The notes beneath the pieces are model-generated. The model did no database searches and had not been told where the DNA came from. It saw only the letters and a list, made by a program, of their open reading frames with translations. Source: Flavobacterium fryxellicola (GTDB taxonomy: Bacteria; Bacteroidota; Bacteroidia; Flavobacteriales; Flavobacteriaceae). From it: a stretch of DNA of 64,000 bases. Location of the stretch: positions 124,001 to 188,000 of the forward strand of contig NZ_FRDK01000003.1 of the NCBI RefSeq assembly GCF_900143245.1, in the 5' to 3' direction. Below are positions 51,015 to 61,966 of this stretch, piece after piece (positions within the stretch are counted from its first letter, which is position 1; each line of letters starts with the position of its first letter). A program made the position numbers and the translations under genes.

Positions 51015-52643
51015 TTACTCTCCCAAAAATGGGTATCTGTAATCTATTGGAGTAACAAAAGTCTCTTTTATCGTCCTTGCTGATGTCCAACGCAATAAAT
51101 TTTGCATCGATCCTGCTTTGTCATTTGTTCCTGATCCTCTTGCTCCACCAAAGGGTTGCATTCCTACAACCGCCCCAGTTGGTTTGTCATTGATATAAAA
51201 GTTACCAGCTGCGTTTTGTAACGCAATGGTAGCCTCTTCAATTGCGTAACGATCTTGACTGAAAACAGCACCAGTTAAAGCATACTCAGAAGTTGTATCA
51301 ACTAACTTTAAAGTTTCTGCCCATTTTGTATCTTCATACACGTAAATAGTAACTACAGGTCCGAACAATTCGGTTTCCATAGTCGTATATTTAGGGTTTG
51401 TTGTTAAAATAACCGTTGGTTCAATAAAGTACCCTTTGGATTTGTCATAGTTTCCACCAATAATCACTTCGGCATCAGTATCTTTCTTTGCCTGATCAAT
51501 AAATTTTGCTAATTTGTCAAAAGAACCTTCAGAGATTACTGCCGTAATGAAGTTACTCATGTCTTCTGGAGAACCCATTTTCATCGATTTTAAATCGGCT
51601 TCTAATTGTTCTTTTACCGCTGGCCACAAACTTTGTGGAACATAAACACGAGAAGCAGCACTACATTTTTGACCTTGGTACTCAAAGGCACCGCGAGCAA
51701 TTCCTGTTGTAACTTGTTTTGGATTTGCTGATGGATGTGCGATAATAAAATCTTTTCCACCAGTTTCTCCTACAATTCTTGGGTAGGTTTTGTATTTGCT
51801 GATGTTGGTTCCAATTTTTGCCCAAATATCATTAAAAACTCCTGTGGATCCTGTGAAGTGAACTCCTGCAAAATCTGGGCTGGCTAATAATGTTTCGGTT
51901 ATCATTCCTGAATCACCCATAACCATGTTGATAACACCGTCCGGTAATCCTGCTTCTTTAAAAATTTGCATCAATAAATTAGCAGAATATACTTGCGTTG
52001 CAGCTGGTTTCCAAACGACTACATTACCCATCAAGGCGGCGCTAGTAGGTAAATTTCCAGCAATTGCAGTAAAGTTAAAAGGAGTAATGGCGTAAACAAA
52101 TCCTTCTAGGGGTCTATATTCAACGCGATTCCACATGTCTGAGTTAGACTTAGGTTGCTCGTTGTAAATTTGTGTCATGAATTGTACGTTGAAACGTAAA
52201 AAATCAATTAATTCACAAGAAGCATCGATTTCGGCTTGATATACTGTTTTAGACTGCGCAATCATTGTTGCAGCATTAATTTTGGCTCTGTAGGGACCTG
52301 CGAGTAGCTCCGCTGCTTTCAAGAAAATACCTGCACGCTGTTCCCATGCCATATTGGCCCATGCAGTTCTCGCGTGCAATGCTGTAGCAATGGCAGTTTC
52401 AATATGTGATTTTTGAGCTTGGTGGTAGGTTCCTACGATATGTTTGTGATCGTGTGGTGCTGACATTGTTTTAGTGTCTCCAGTTCTAATTTCTTCGCTT
52501 CCGATATAAAGAGGAACGTCAATTTTAGAATTCCACATTGCTGCGTAGGCTGCATCAACTGCTGCTCTTTCTGGAGAGTTAGGTGCGTAGCTTTTTACAG
52601 GCTCGTTTACCGCTTTTGGTACGTGAAAAAATCCTTTTAACAT
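51015..52643 (-). CDS. pruA: L-glutamate gamma-semialdehyde dehydrogenase (delta-1-pyrroline-5-carboxylate dehydrogenase)
   Basis: The 542-residue enzyme has the aldehyde dehydrogenase core: ITPFNFTAIAGNL, VVWKPAATQVYSA, the catalytic Glu in VGETGGKD, and Cys in GQKCSAASRV. C-terminal PFGGARGSGTNDKAG follows. It oxidises glutamate semialdehyde to glutamate in proline breakdown. No proline dehydrogenase is beside it. Confidence 0.95.
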   Translation of the reverse strand: MLKGFFHVPKAVNEPVKSYAPNSPERAAVDAAYAAMWNSKIDVPLYIGSEEIRTGDTKTMSAPHDHKHIVGTYHQAQKSHIETAIATALHARTAWANMAWEQRAGIFLKAAELLAGPYRAKINAATMIAQSKTVYQAEIDASCELIDFLRFNVQFMTQIYNEQPKSNSDMWNRVEYRPLEGFVYAITPFNFTAIAGNLPTSAALMGNVVVWKPAATQVYSANLLMQIFKEAGLPDGVINMVMGDSGMITETLLASPDFAGVHFTGSTGVFNDIWAKIGTNISKYKTYPRIVGETGGKDFIIAHPSANPKQVTTGIARGAFEYQGQKCSAASRVYVPQSLWPAVKEQLEADLKSMKMGSPEDMSNFITAVISEGSFDKLAKFIDQAKKDTDAEVIIGGNYDKSKGYFIEPTVILTTNPKYTTMETELFGPVVTIYVYEDTKWAETLKLVDTTSEYALTGAVFSQDRYAIEEATIALQNAAGNFYINDKPTGAVVGMQPFGGARGSGTNDKAGSMQNLLRWTSARTIKETFVTPIDYRYPFLGE

Positions 52644-52774
52644 ATTTTTAAAATTATAAAATTAGAAAATGGGTGTTGTGTCTTTGTAACTAAAACACAA
52701 AAGTACGAAGGTTTCTTTAAAGAAATGATATTTTCGAGCTAAACTAAAGGTGATAAAAAGGAATAGTCGTGTGA

Positions 52775-52917
52775 TAGCCCTGATGGTAGTGGAAAGCTTT
52801 TTGTAGTCTCCTTCTCTTTTTTCTTGTGAAATAAGAGCGACTTTAGAAGCTCCTTATTTTACTTAGAAAAAAATAAAGGAGAGGGCAAAAACTTGCAATG
52901 GATAGCAGGATAGGCTC
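52775..52917 (+). repeat. Interspersed hairpin repeat, copy E
   Basis: It begins AGCCCTGATGGTAGTGGAAA and ends ACTTGCAATGGATAGCAGGA. The inner stretch shares AAATAAGAGCGAC and GAAGCTCCTT with copy B, and both are longer than copies A, C and D. Confidence 0.75.
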
Positions 52918-52937
52918 AAAAAGAAACTAACAAAAAG

Positions 52938-53324
52938 CTAGTTTAAGGCGAATGGTGCACACAACCTGAACGTGGGTACAATTACTTTGAAGTTTCTGGT
53001 TGTGGTAAAATTAATCATGTTGAAATTGCCTTTCATAGCGCCATAAGGGGACGATAGCAAACAACCTGAACTGTAGGTATGCAATTCTCCTGGTTTAATA
53101 ACTGGTTTTTTTCCAATTACTCCTTCGCCATCGACGATTTCTATTTCATTTAAAGAATCAAAAATTTCCCAATGACGTGAAATTAATTGAACAGAATCCT
53201 TACTGTGATTTTCAATTGTAATCACGTAACTAAAGGCAAAGTGGATCTTATAGTTCTTGAAGTACGTGCCTTCAAAACTAGTTAATACCGATATTTTTAT
53301 GCCTCTTGTTATTTGAGAAACCAT
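52938..53324 (-). CDS. apaG: ApaG-type protein
   Basis: The 128-residue protein is the ApaG fold: FAFSYVITIENHSKDSVQLI, SRHWEI, VVGK-like (GVIGKKPVIKPG) and FRLCAPFALN, with SSPYGAMKGNF. ApaG is a beta-sandwich protein linked with Co2+/Mg2+ resistance, but its biochemical role is not settled. It is beside the T9SS plug gene with 81 bases between. Confidence 0.92.
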   Translation of the reverse strand: MVSQITRGIKISVLTSFEGTYFKNYKIHFAFSYVITIENHSKDSVQLISRHWEIFDSLNEIEIVDGEGVIGKKPVIKPGELHTYSSGCLLSSPYGAMKGNFNMINFTTTRNFKVIVPTFRLCAPFALN

Positions 53325-53405
53325 ATTATGTTGATCAAGGTGTGTTTATTACGGTCAAATTTACAAAAAATTGATTTCGTTTTACAATAATTAAAAAAGT
53401 TTTTA

Positions 53406-54671
53406 TTAGTTAATTATATGTAAGGAATTCGCCATTCCTCTACCAACGATTCGATCGTATCGATCGATGCTTTCTCTGTAATAAACTAAAATAGTATACT
53501 CGTTTTCAGTCTGATAGAAATTGCCGTCAATTGCATTTTCAGAATCGATACCTCCTTTGTCATCAGCAACGACATATTGGAAGTTTGTAAACCCTTGCTT
53601 GATTAAAATCGCCTTTTCATAAATTCCTTTTTGCGGATTATAGTCCATTTTGTAGGCCGGAGTATTATTGTAATTATTGAACATTCCGGTGACATAAATG
53701 TTTTTATTTAGTCTGAAAGTAGGAGCCGAAAGACTAAAATAAACCCAGGCATAATCCGCTTCTATTTCACTGTTAGCCCCGTTTATATTTTTGACAACAA
53801 AGTCGCCATTGACATCTTGGGTAAATACATACGGGAAATTAGTTCTTGCAGCACTAGTGTATAAATGAGATCCATAAATCGGAGTATTAGAATCGATACG
53901 AGCTACATTATTACTTGCAGCTCTGATTTCCTTATTTTCGAAAAATAAAAATTCGTTTCCAGCCCAAAATTGAGTTTGAGAATCGTATTTGTAAATCAAA
54001 TCATTTCCAATTGTATATTGTGGAATTATATTTTTTATAGGGCTATTCAGTTGGCCGTTTTGAAGTAAAAGGACTTTTACATTTCGTAACGGATTTTGAA
54101 AAGTAATGGTGTTGGATCTAATGGTAAAATCTAAATTTTGTTTTGATTCAATGTTGCTTACTGTTCGTGCTCGTTTTACTTGGATGGGAACGGTAACAAG
54201 ATCTTCATATAGAATGAATTTTCTAGAAAACAAAACTTCTCTATTTTCATCTAAAATTTTAAGCATGTAATTTCCGCTGATCTTTAGCTGTTGGGTAAAC
54301 TGATTGGGAATTGCTAATTTGTAATGAGAATAGATTTGTAAGGTATTAAATGAATTGCTGTAATCTTGAATTCTTTGGTTGTCAAATCCTTCTAAGTATT
54401 CGTTTTTAGGTATTTCGGTAGGGTTCCAGTTGTAGTTGCAATGAATAATTTCGTAATAATAATTGGCTTCATTACCAAAAAGATCATCAAACTGCAATTG
54501 AAATCCTTCTCCTAATTTTAAAATTGGAATAATATTTTTATCATTTTGTACAAATGAAATGGTTTTAATATTAAAGGGAGGAGCCACTTCTTTCTCTGCT
54601 TGCGCAAACGCGGTACGGGTCAGAAATAAAACAGAAAAAAGTAGAACTTTTTTAAGAAAGAATTTTGTCAT
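53406..54671 (-). CDS. Type IX secretion system plug protein (DUF5103)
   Basis: The 421-residue protein has a signal peptide ending AFAQ. It then has IIHCNYNWNPTEIPKNEYLE, QDYSNSFNTLQIYSHYKLAI and the C-terminal VTGMFNNYNNTPAYKMDYNP, the signature of DUF5103 proteins. Members have been seen plugging the SprA pore of the type IX secretion system. Two secreted products in this window with T9SS sorting domains fit that role. Confidence 0.88.
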   Translation of the reverse strand: MTKFFLKKVLLFSVLFLTRTAFAQAEKEVAPPFNIKTISFVQNDKNIIPILKLGEGFQLQFDDLFGNEANYYYEIIHCNYNWNPTEIPKNEYLEGFDNQRIQDYSNSFNTLQIYSHYKLAIPNQFTQQLKISGNYMLKILDENREVLFSRKFILYEDLVTVPIQVKRARTVSNIESKQNLDFTIRSNTITFQNPLRNVKVLLLQNGQLNSPIKNIIPQYTIGNDLIYKYDSQTQFWAGNEFLFFENKEIRAASNNVARIDSNTPIYGSHLYTSAARTNFPYVFTQDVNGDFVVKNINGANSEIEADYAWVYFSLSAPTFRLNKNIYVTGMFNNYNNTPAYKMDYNPQKGIYEKAILIKQGFTNFQYVVADDKGGIDSENAIDGNFYQTENEYTILVYYRESIDRYDRIVGRGMANSLHIIN

Positions 54672-54837
54672 TTTGCAGTGCTTAAGATTCTGTAAATATA
54701 AGGAATACTCCTCTTTTTAATTTATTTATTTATTTTCAAAAAAGTTATTTTTCGTGTGTAATTTCTGTTAAATAAAATACAATATGATTAGGTATTAAGA
54801 GTAATCTTATTATTTTTACTTCAAACAAACAAACCTT

Positions 54838-57651
54838 ATGAAAAAAATTAACAATTTAGTATTTGGAATAATGCTGTTTCCTTTGGCTGTTTTCGCACAG
54901 CAAATGGATTATTCGAAGGCAATTCCTTTTGACCCTAGTGTCAAAACAGGCAAGCTTGAAAATGGCTTAACGTATTACATCAAGAAAAATGCCAAACCAG
55001 AAAACAAAGTAGATCTTCGTTTAGTGGTGAATGCTGGTTCAATTCTTGAAGCCGATGACCAACAAGGATTAGCGCACTTTATGGAACACATGTGTTTTAA
55101 TGGAACCAAGCGTTTTCCAAAAAACCAATTGGTAGATTATTTGCAAAGTATTGGTGTCAAGTTTGGACAGCATTTAAATGCCTACACCAGTTTTGATGAA
55201 ACGGTTTATTTTTTACCAATTCCATCAGACAGTCCTGAAAAATTAGAAAAAGGATTTCAAATCATTGAGGATTGGGCTTTCAATACTGTTTTGACCCCAG
55301 AAGAAATTGACAAAGAAAGAGGCGTAGTCCTAGAAGAATATAGATTGGGTTTAGGAGCAGGAAAAAGAATGCAAGGACGTTACATTTCTAAAATGATGCA
55401 TGATTCTCATTATGCGGAGCGTTTGCCAATTGGTCAGAAAGAAGTGCTAGAAAAGTTCAAGCACCAATCGTTAATTAATTTTTACAAAGATTGGTACCGA
55501 CCTAATTTGATGAGCGTAATAGTTGTGGGTGATATTGACGTTGCCGAAATGGAGCAAAAAATTATTTCGCACTTTTCAAGTTATAAAAATCCAGCTAAGG
55601 AAAAGCCAAGAAAGATTTACGCTGTGCCCAATCATAAGGAAACTTTTGTAGCTGTCGAGAGTGATAAGGAAGCTTCTAGTGCGCAAGTACAACTTCTTTA
55701 TAAGGATTACGGGGCTCCAAAACCAGTTGTAAATATTGGAGATTTTAAAAATTATATTGTTGAGGGATTGTTTTCTACGCTTTTAAATACGCGTTTAGAC
55801 GAGCTCACCAATTCAGCTACTCCGCCGTTTACCTACGGATATTCGTATTACGGTGGTACTTTTGCCAGAAATAAAAAAGGGTATCAATCTGTGGCTATGT
55901 CACAAGAAGACAAGCAACTTAGCGCGCTGAGAGTTTTGGTAACGGAGAATGAAAGAGCAAAGAAATTTGGATTTACACAAGGGGAATTAGATCGTGCAAA
56001 GTCAGAATTTGTAGCTTCCATTGAAAAAGCATATAATGATAGAGACAAAACGAATTCCGTCAATTTTGTTGGAGAATACCAAGCTAATTTCTTAGAAAAA
56101 GAACCGGTGCCCGGAATCGAGTGGACGTATCAAACGTTGAAACAAATTATGCCTTTGATTACGGTACAAGATGTGAATGGTTTGATTAAGGATTATGTAA
56201 AAGAAGATAACCGAGTTATAATTTTGACTGGCCCTGAAAAAGCAGGTTTGAAAAAAGTGACAGAACAAGAGGTTCTAGCTGCGATGAAAGTAAATGCAGA
56301 TGAGCTAAAGCCGTATGAAGATGTTGCTGTTGCATCCAGTTTACTTCGAAATGAAGTAAAGCCAGGCACCATTGTGAGCCGTGAAAGTAATCCAAAAATT
56401 GGTACAAAAACACTAGTATTGTCGAATGGTGTGAAAGTGACTTATAAGAATACTGATTTCAAAAATGATGAAGTTCTTTTTGAAGCTGTGAGTCTTGGAG
56501 GATCTAATTTATACTCAAATGCCGATATGAAAAAAGTTCAATTTGCAAACGGAGCTTTGGCAGAAGCCGGATTCTCAGGATTAAAATTGAATGACATCAA
56601 TAAATTCATGACGGGCAAAATAGCGCGCGTAAATCCGTATATTGGTAGCAGCACCGAAGGTTTAAGAGGAAATGCGACACCAAAGGATTTAGAATATTTA
56701 TTCCAAATGACGTATGCCTATTTCACGGATTTGAACTTGGATCCCGAAGCTTTTGAAGCTTTTAAACAAAAGCAATCCAGTTTCTTTAAGAATATGGCTT
56801 CACAACCACAAAACTTTTTTCAGCAAGAGTTTTACACGTATTTGAACAAGGAGAATCCAAGATTCAACGGAGTTATGCCTACTGATAAATCTTGGGATGA
56901 CACGGATTACAAGTTAGCCTACAACAAATACAAAGAGCGTTTTGCTAATGCGGCGGATTTTGAGTTTTTCTTCGTAGGAAATGTAGATGATGCTACTATT
57001 GAGGCCTATGCTGCTAAATATTTAGCGTCGTTGCCAACTAGTGATAAAAAAGAGAAAGCCGTAGATTTAGGATACCGCATGCTAAAAGGAGACTTGAAAA
57101 AAGTGGTAAATAAAGGAACGGATCCTAAAAGTAATGTGACCATTATGTACTATGGAGATGCTAAATATTCCGCTAAAGATGCTATGAGTATGCAAGCGTT
57201 AGGCGAGGTTTTGACCATTAAACTAATCGAGCAGTTGCGTGAAAATGAAAGTGGTGTTTATGGGGTATCTGCAAGAGGAAGTATGAATAAAATTCCAAAT
57301 GGATCCTATAATTTTACGATTGGTTTTCCTTGCGGACCAGACAATGCAGAAAAATTGACTGCTTCTGCTTTAAAAGAACTACAAAATATTATTGATAATG
57401 GCCCAGATGAAAAAGATGTGGCTAAATTCAAAGAAGGGGAATTGGCTGATTTCAGAAAAGACAGTAAAGAAAATAGGTATTGGTTGTCTAATCTCACACG
57501 ATCATTTACCAATGGAAATAGTCCTGAGGATGTATTGAAATTTGAAGAAATGGTGAACGCAGTAACGGCTAAGGATATTCAGAATATTGCAAAACAATAT
57601 CTTACTAAAGATAAAGTTATTGGAATGTTGATGCCAGAGATCAAGTCATAA
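54838..57651 (+). CDS. Secreted M16 (insulinase-like) zinc metallopeptidase
   Basis: The 937-residue protein has a signal peptide ending VFAQ and the inverted zinc-binding motif HFMEH (His80, Glu83, His84), LAHFMEHMCFNGTKRF. The distal Glu lies in VLEEYRLG. Two M16 domain halves follow with a flexible linker. A GVYGVSARGS segment and NGSYNFTIGFPCGP appear in the second half. It degrades peptides in the periplasm. It stands alone and is followed by a terminator. Confidence 0.94.
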   Translation: MKKINNLVFGIMLFPLAVFAQQMDYSKAIPFDPSVKTGKLENGLTYYIKKNAKPENKVDLRLVVNAGSILEADDQQGLAHFMEHMCFNGTKRFPKNQLVDYLQSIGVKFGQHLNAYTSFDETVYFLPIPSDSPEKLEKGFQIIEDWAFNTVLTPEEIDKERGVVLEEYRLGLGAGKRMQGRYISKMMHDSHYAERLPIGQKEVLEKFKHQSLINFYKDWYRPNLMSVIVVGDIDVAEMEQKIISHFSSYKNPAKEKPRKIYAVPNHKETFVAVESDKEASSAQVQLLYKDYGAPKPVVNIGDFKNYIVEGLFSTLLNTRLDELTNSATPPFTYGYSYYGGTFARNKKGYQSVAMSQEDKQLSALRVLVTENERAKKFGFTQGELDRAKSEFVASIEKAYNDRDKTNSVNFVGEYQANFLEKEPVPGIEWTYQTLKQIMPLITVQDVNGLIKDYVKEDNRVIILTGPEKAGLKKVTEQEVLAAMKVNADELKPYEDVAVASSLLRNEVKPGTIVSRESNPKIGTKTLVLSNGVKVTYKNTDFKNDEVLFEAVSLGGSNLYSNADMKKVQFANGALAEAGFSGLKLNDINKFMTGKIARVNPYIGSSTEGLRGNATPKDLEYLFQMTYAYFTDLNLDPEAFEAFKQKQSSFFKNMASQPQNFFQQEFYTYLNKENPRFNGVMPTDKSWDDTDYKLAYNKYKERFANAADFEFFFVGNVDDATIEAYAAKYLASLPTSDKKEKAVDLGYRMLKGDLKKVVNKGTDPKSNVTIMYYGDAKYSAKDAMSMQALGEVLTIKLIEQLRENESGVYGVSARGSMNKIPNGSYNFTIGFPCGPDNAEKLTASALKELQNIIDNGPDEKDVAKFKEGELADFRKDSKENRYWLSNLTRSFTNGNSPEDVLKFEEMVNAVTAKDIQNIAKQYLTKDKVIGMLMPEIKS

Positions 57652-57673
57652 CACATCTTATTCTATTAAAAGT

Positions 57674-57708
57674 AAAACCTGCTAAAATTAACTTTAGCAG
57701 GTTTTTTT
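57674..57708 (+). terminator. Terminator after the M16 gene
   Basis: AAACCTGCTAAA and TTTAGCAGGTTT pair around ATTAAC, with T7. A similar hairpin (AACCTGCTA/TAGCAGGTT) ends the esterase gene. Confidence 0.8.
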
Positions 57709-57716
57709 ATAGCATA

Positions 57717-57745
57717 AATTATTTAAAACAAACCGGGATAATTTC
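57717..57745 (-). repeat. Short copy of the methyltransferase gene's 3' end
   Basis: The minus-strand translation reads LQEIIPVCFK and a stop, against KGEIIPVCFK and a stop at 61964 on. The DNA TATTTAAAACAAACCGG is shared with the latter. It is followed leftward by the M16 terminator, just as at 61931-61966. Confidence 0.6.
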
Positions 57746-58051
57746 TTGAAGCAAAAAAACATCTCACGATGTGTTAACTTTAACTGATAAAATATGAAAA
57801 AAAATTCATTGCTTTTTTTTCCTAGAACGCAGTACCAAAAAAATAAAACACTGGTTTCACGAACCCAAATGAATATCACTTTTAGAAATCTATAGAAAAA
57901 CCGAGTGCCAAACTTTATAATACTAAATACTAATCAAGTATTACAAAAAATTACTACAAAAAACTTAACAATTAATTGTTAAAAAACTTGCAAAATTGTT
58001 TTTTTTTGTGGATTTACAAAAAAAGTTACCACAATCTTAAAATAACATATT

Positions 58052-58642
58052 ATGAAAAAACTACTTCTACTCTTAGTTACAACTTTCTTATTAAGCTGTT
58101 GCGACAATGACGATAAATCATCCAATCAACTCCCTGCTATTACTCAAACAGGCGCAAATACTTTTGGGGCTATTATTAACGGACAAGTTATGGTACCTAG
58201 AAACAGCATAGGATATATACCTCCGGGAAATACGCATAATGCGGTGAGATATTCATATTTTGAAAATTGGGAAGAAATTTCAGCTAGTGATGGCAGAACA
58301 AATATGGGTGGTATCTATATATATATTGACAATATAGATAAAAAATCCCCAATAAAAGTTAACAATTATTCTGTTGGTAATAGTAATGGTGCTTTTAGCA
58401 ATAGCTATGCTGAAAACACCTTGGTTACCGCTTATGTGTTCGATAACACCGGAAAAGGAAAGACCTATTTATCTATTTCAGGTACTGGAACCGTAAATAT
58501 TACAAGAAGCGATAATGATATAATTTCGGGCACTTTTTCTTGTAAACTAAAGTGTAAGGATAACTCTAATGATATTATTGAAATTAAAGAAGGTCGGTTT
58601 GATTTTAATAAAAACACTATAAACTCTACAGACTTCAAATAA
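58052..58642 (+). CDS. Lipoprotein, DUF6252-like
   Basis: The 196-residue protein has a lipobox (LLSC, Cys16-Cys17) and the family opening LPAITQTGANTFGAIINGQV. It then has beta-strands, a SISGTGTVNITRSDN-type segment and an ISGTFSCKLKC end. These are surface-exposed lipoproteins with no established function. It is upstream of the broken esterase. Confidence 0.75.
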   Translation: MKKLLLLLVTTFLLSCCDNDDKSSNQLPAITQTGANTFGAIINGQVMVPRNSIGYIPPGNTHNAVRYSYFENWEEISASDGRTNMGGIYIYIDNIDKKSPIKVNNYSVGNSNGAFSNSYAENTLVTAYVFDNTGKGKTYLSISGTGTVNITRSDNDIISGTFSCKLKCKDNSNDIIEIKEGRFDFNKNTINSTDFK

Positions 58643-58748
58643 AGATTCCGCAAATTATTAAACAATAAATCATTGTTCAATAGGCAACAATGACAACTCT
58701 ACTTATGCCTAAAATTTAACCTTTTTAATAACAAAATTTAACAACAAA

Positions 58749-61700
58749 ATGAAAAAATTTACCTTATTAATCTTGGGTTTTTACTTTGCAAATCTCCACG
58801 CACAATTGCCTACTGTACAGCAGTATCAAACGCAACAATCTAATGCTTGGCAAACATCACTTTCTTCTCTTACTGCTAATGGCAGCTATGCTACAGATTT
58901 AGAAATGCTCTACGATAAAGTAACTCCTTTTGCGGGTTTGTACACTTATAATAATACGGACAACAATATTTCTAAAGCGTAACTTTTCAAACAAGCTTTA
59001 TCTGAACTGTATCGCACTTCTGGTCAATTGAAGTTTGAATCGTCAGAGAGTTTAGAAAACAGGCTTAATGCTCAACAAAACAATACTACTAATGTAAAAA
59101 TGGGAGTAATTAACACACCTATAAGTTACCTAAATTATAATCCTGAGTTTCCTAATAATGGTGGAGTAAAACTCATTAATGGAGTATATGTCCGTGCTAA
59201 TAATTTACCACCTTTTCTTCAAAAGCAGGTAACGATGATATCGCCGATGGCGGAATTAGTATTTACAAATAATAATACAATAACTTATCAATTCAACACA
59301 TCCGAAGTTTATCAATGGGGAAATAAAAAAATAGCTTCAATGACTGCTGATTTTGGTAACGGAATGATTTTTAATTTAATGCAAAATCAATTATGGATTC
59401 AAAACTCGATCGTTATAAATTATAGCACGATTAACGAAAACAAAAAATTGATATTTAATATAATTTATACAGACGGCACTACATTGACTACTTACGCTGG
59501 AATTAGTATTGGTAACGACACAACTGTAAATAACAGTAATGGTCGTATTGCAAGTGCATCAGGATTAATACATTATCCCTCCACAATATCGGACTCTAAT
59601 GGAGCAGTAGGAAAATTGGAATATCGTATATTTTATGGTGACCAAAATACTAGCAATATTCTCAAAAAACCTTTTATTATTGTAGATGGTTTCGATCCAG
59701 GGGATAAAAGAAAAATTGTGGTGGATGATTGTGGTGCAAATTGCCAAAAATTATTTAAACCTTTTAATCCTGCAGAATATGTGTCGATTGAAGTTTTAAT
59801 GAAGTATAACAATCAAAGTAAAGACTTAAAAGCACAACTCACAGCCTTAAACTATGATGTGATTATTGTTAATTTCCCTACGTATGTTAACAATTTAGGA
59901 CAAACTATTGATGGTGGCGCAGATGATATTTTTAGAAATGGCAGAACCGTAGCTTCGTTTTTGCAAAAAATAAATTTAGATATTAAAGCTAATGGTAGTA
60001 CGGAAAAGCTAGTGCTTGTAGGTCCAAGTATGGGCGGGCAAATAACACGATATGCACTGGCTAATATGGAGAAAAAACAACAAGAAACTGGTCTTGAAAA
60101 ATGGAATCATAATACCCGAATTTATTTGAGTATGGACAGTCCGCATCAAGGAGCCACTATCCCTCTAGCTACTCAAGGCGATTTGTACTTTTTAGGAGAA
60201 TTAATGGGACAGAATGAAGCTAAAGATAAATATAGAAACGTAATAAATTCTAAAGCAGCGAGACAAATGCTTCTTACAAATGTTGGAAGCTTTAGTCCAG
60301 GTTTGATTAATACAGAACACAGCACGTACAAGCAGGAATTACTTAGCAATGGGATAATAGGCAGTGGTGGATACCCTGTTTTGAATGGCATAAGAAAACT
60401 TGCGATTGCAAATGGCTCTATGAGTGGTTTTCAAAATGTAAATCCATCTACTAAGTTTTATGAAGTAGTCGCGTTAGCAAAATTACGTACAGTTCTAACA
60501 TTAGGAATACGTATTGCTAAAATACCAGCGTTCCGGATTAATAATTGGTTTATGGACAACACTGGGTCAACCTCTACTTTATTACAAAATTATACTAGAA
60601 CAGGTAATATTGATTATAATTTGAACCACACTAATACTTTATGGCAAGGAAGTTTAGACGCTGTTCCTGGAGGAAGTTTCAATGCTGCAAATGATTTGAA
60701 AAATGAGGTTTACAATTCACTGAAAAGTTATAACGCTCTAACTTTTCCAATATTTGTTCCAATTCTGTGGTCGGGAGAAAAATTAATAGTCGAACAAAGA
60801 ATTCCAAACAATATAGATATAGCAATTACACCCCAATCTTTTATACCTACTCACTCTGCTTTGGATACTTCAGGATTTTCAGATTGGTATCAACCTATCA
60901 ATAAAAATTTAATATGTACAGGACAGACTCCTTTTGATTCTTATTATGGTGAATGTACCAATATGAATCATGTAAGTTTTACACTTGATATGGTAATTGG
61001 CTCCTTAATGAACTAGGCGATAGCACAAATCCTCCAATTCCGCAAGCACCATCATTTCCATTGGGTAATACAGAACTTTCTGGTATAGATAAAATGTGTA
61101 TTGGTGAAACTAGCACTTATAGTTTTACCGATATATGCAAAATACCAAGTGGCGTAATTTGGAGTGTGTCTTCTAATCTACAAATTATGAGTTTTACAAA
61201 TACAAGTGTTATTGTTAATTCCCTTTATGATGGGCAAGGAGTTTTGACGGCCACTTTTCAAAATGGGCAAACTGTTACTAAAAATATTTGGGTAGGCGTT
61301 CCGCAAATTACAGGACTCTTTTGTCCCGATGATTCTACAATATGCAGTGGTACTTTTTGCCAGCAAGGATTAGGCTTACCGTCTTTTAATCTAACAGATA
61401 GTGTTGTGGCAAATAGTAATGGTTTAACAACTGCTCAAATATTCGATAAAACAAATTGGGAATGGGAAAGGGTTAATATTAATATCGTTATTGCTGGAGA
61501 TATAAGGGGAGATCAAACTTATATAGCTCCTAATTTCGTTGGTCAAACAGGAGTTAGGGTACGCGCTAAAAATAATTGTGGTTGGAGCGAATGGAGCGAG
61601 TTGTATTTTGAAGTTGTTGATTGTGGTGTGGGTTTATCGCGATTGTCAGAACAAGAAAAAGTGTTTATCGTTTACCCTAATCCTTCAAACGACATCGTAA

Positions 61701-61909
61701 ATATTGATGTAAAAGGGGGCAAAACTATGCTAACAGTTCATTCTAAAGTTTCAGCTGAATTATTTGATATTATGGGAAATTCGAAAGCTAAAATTAATAT
61801 TAAAAACAATAAAGCTTCTTTTAATGTAAGCACTTTGAATAAAGGAATTTATGTTTTACAAATTTATATTGATGGTAAAACAGAAAGCCATCAAATTGGA
61901 GTAAAATAA
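58749..61909 (+). pseudogene. T9SS-secreted esterase/lipase-like protein, interrupted
   Basis: The gene starts MKKFTLLILGFYF with a signal peptide. A TAA at 58980-58982 interrupts the frame at codon 78, and the same frame continues from 58983 (LFKQALSELYRTSG) for about 680 more codons. There lie an alpha/beta-hydrolase core (PFIIVDGFDPGDKRK, the nucleophile GPSMGGQI and SMDSPHQGA). At about 61010 a one-base shift joins it to a second frame (NELGDSTNPPIPQAP) with the type A T9SS sorting domain (VYPNPSNDIVNI, HQIGVK end at 61909). Two lesions make it a pseudogene unless it is phase-variable. Confidence 0.85.
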
Positions 61910-61930
61910 AAAGAATAGATAACTGTTCCT

Positions 61931-61966
61931 AAAACCTGCTAATTCTTTGAAATAGCAGGTTTTTTA
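61931..61966 (+). terminator. Terminator after the esterase
   Basis: AACCTGCTA and TAGCAGGTT with T6, in the same position relative to the GEIIPVCFK codons as the M16 terminator to its short copy. Confidence 0.7.

Noticed and set aside
57694..57879. 61-codon minus-strand frame after the M16 gene
   Set aside because: It uses a terminator hairpin and the short methyltransferase-like copy in another phase; nothing protein-like remains.
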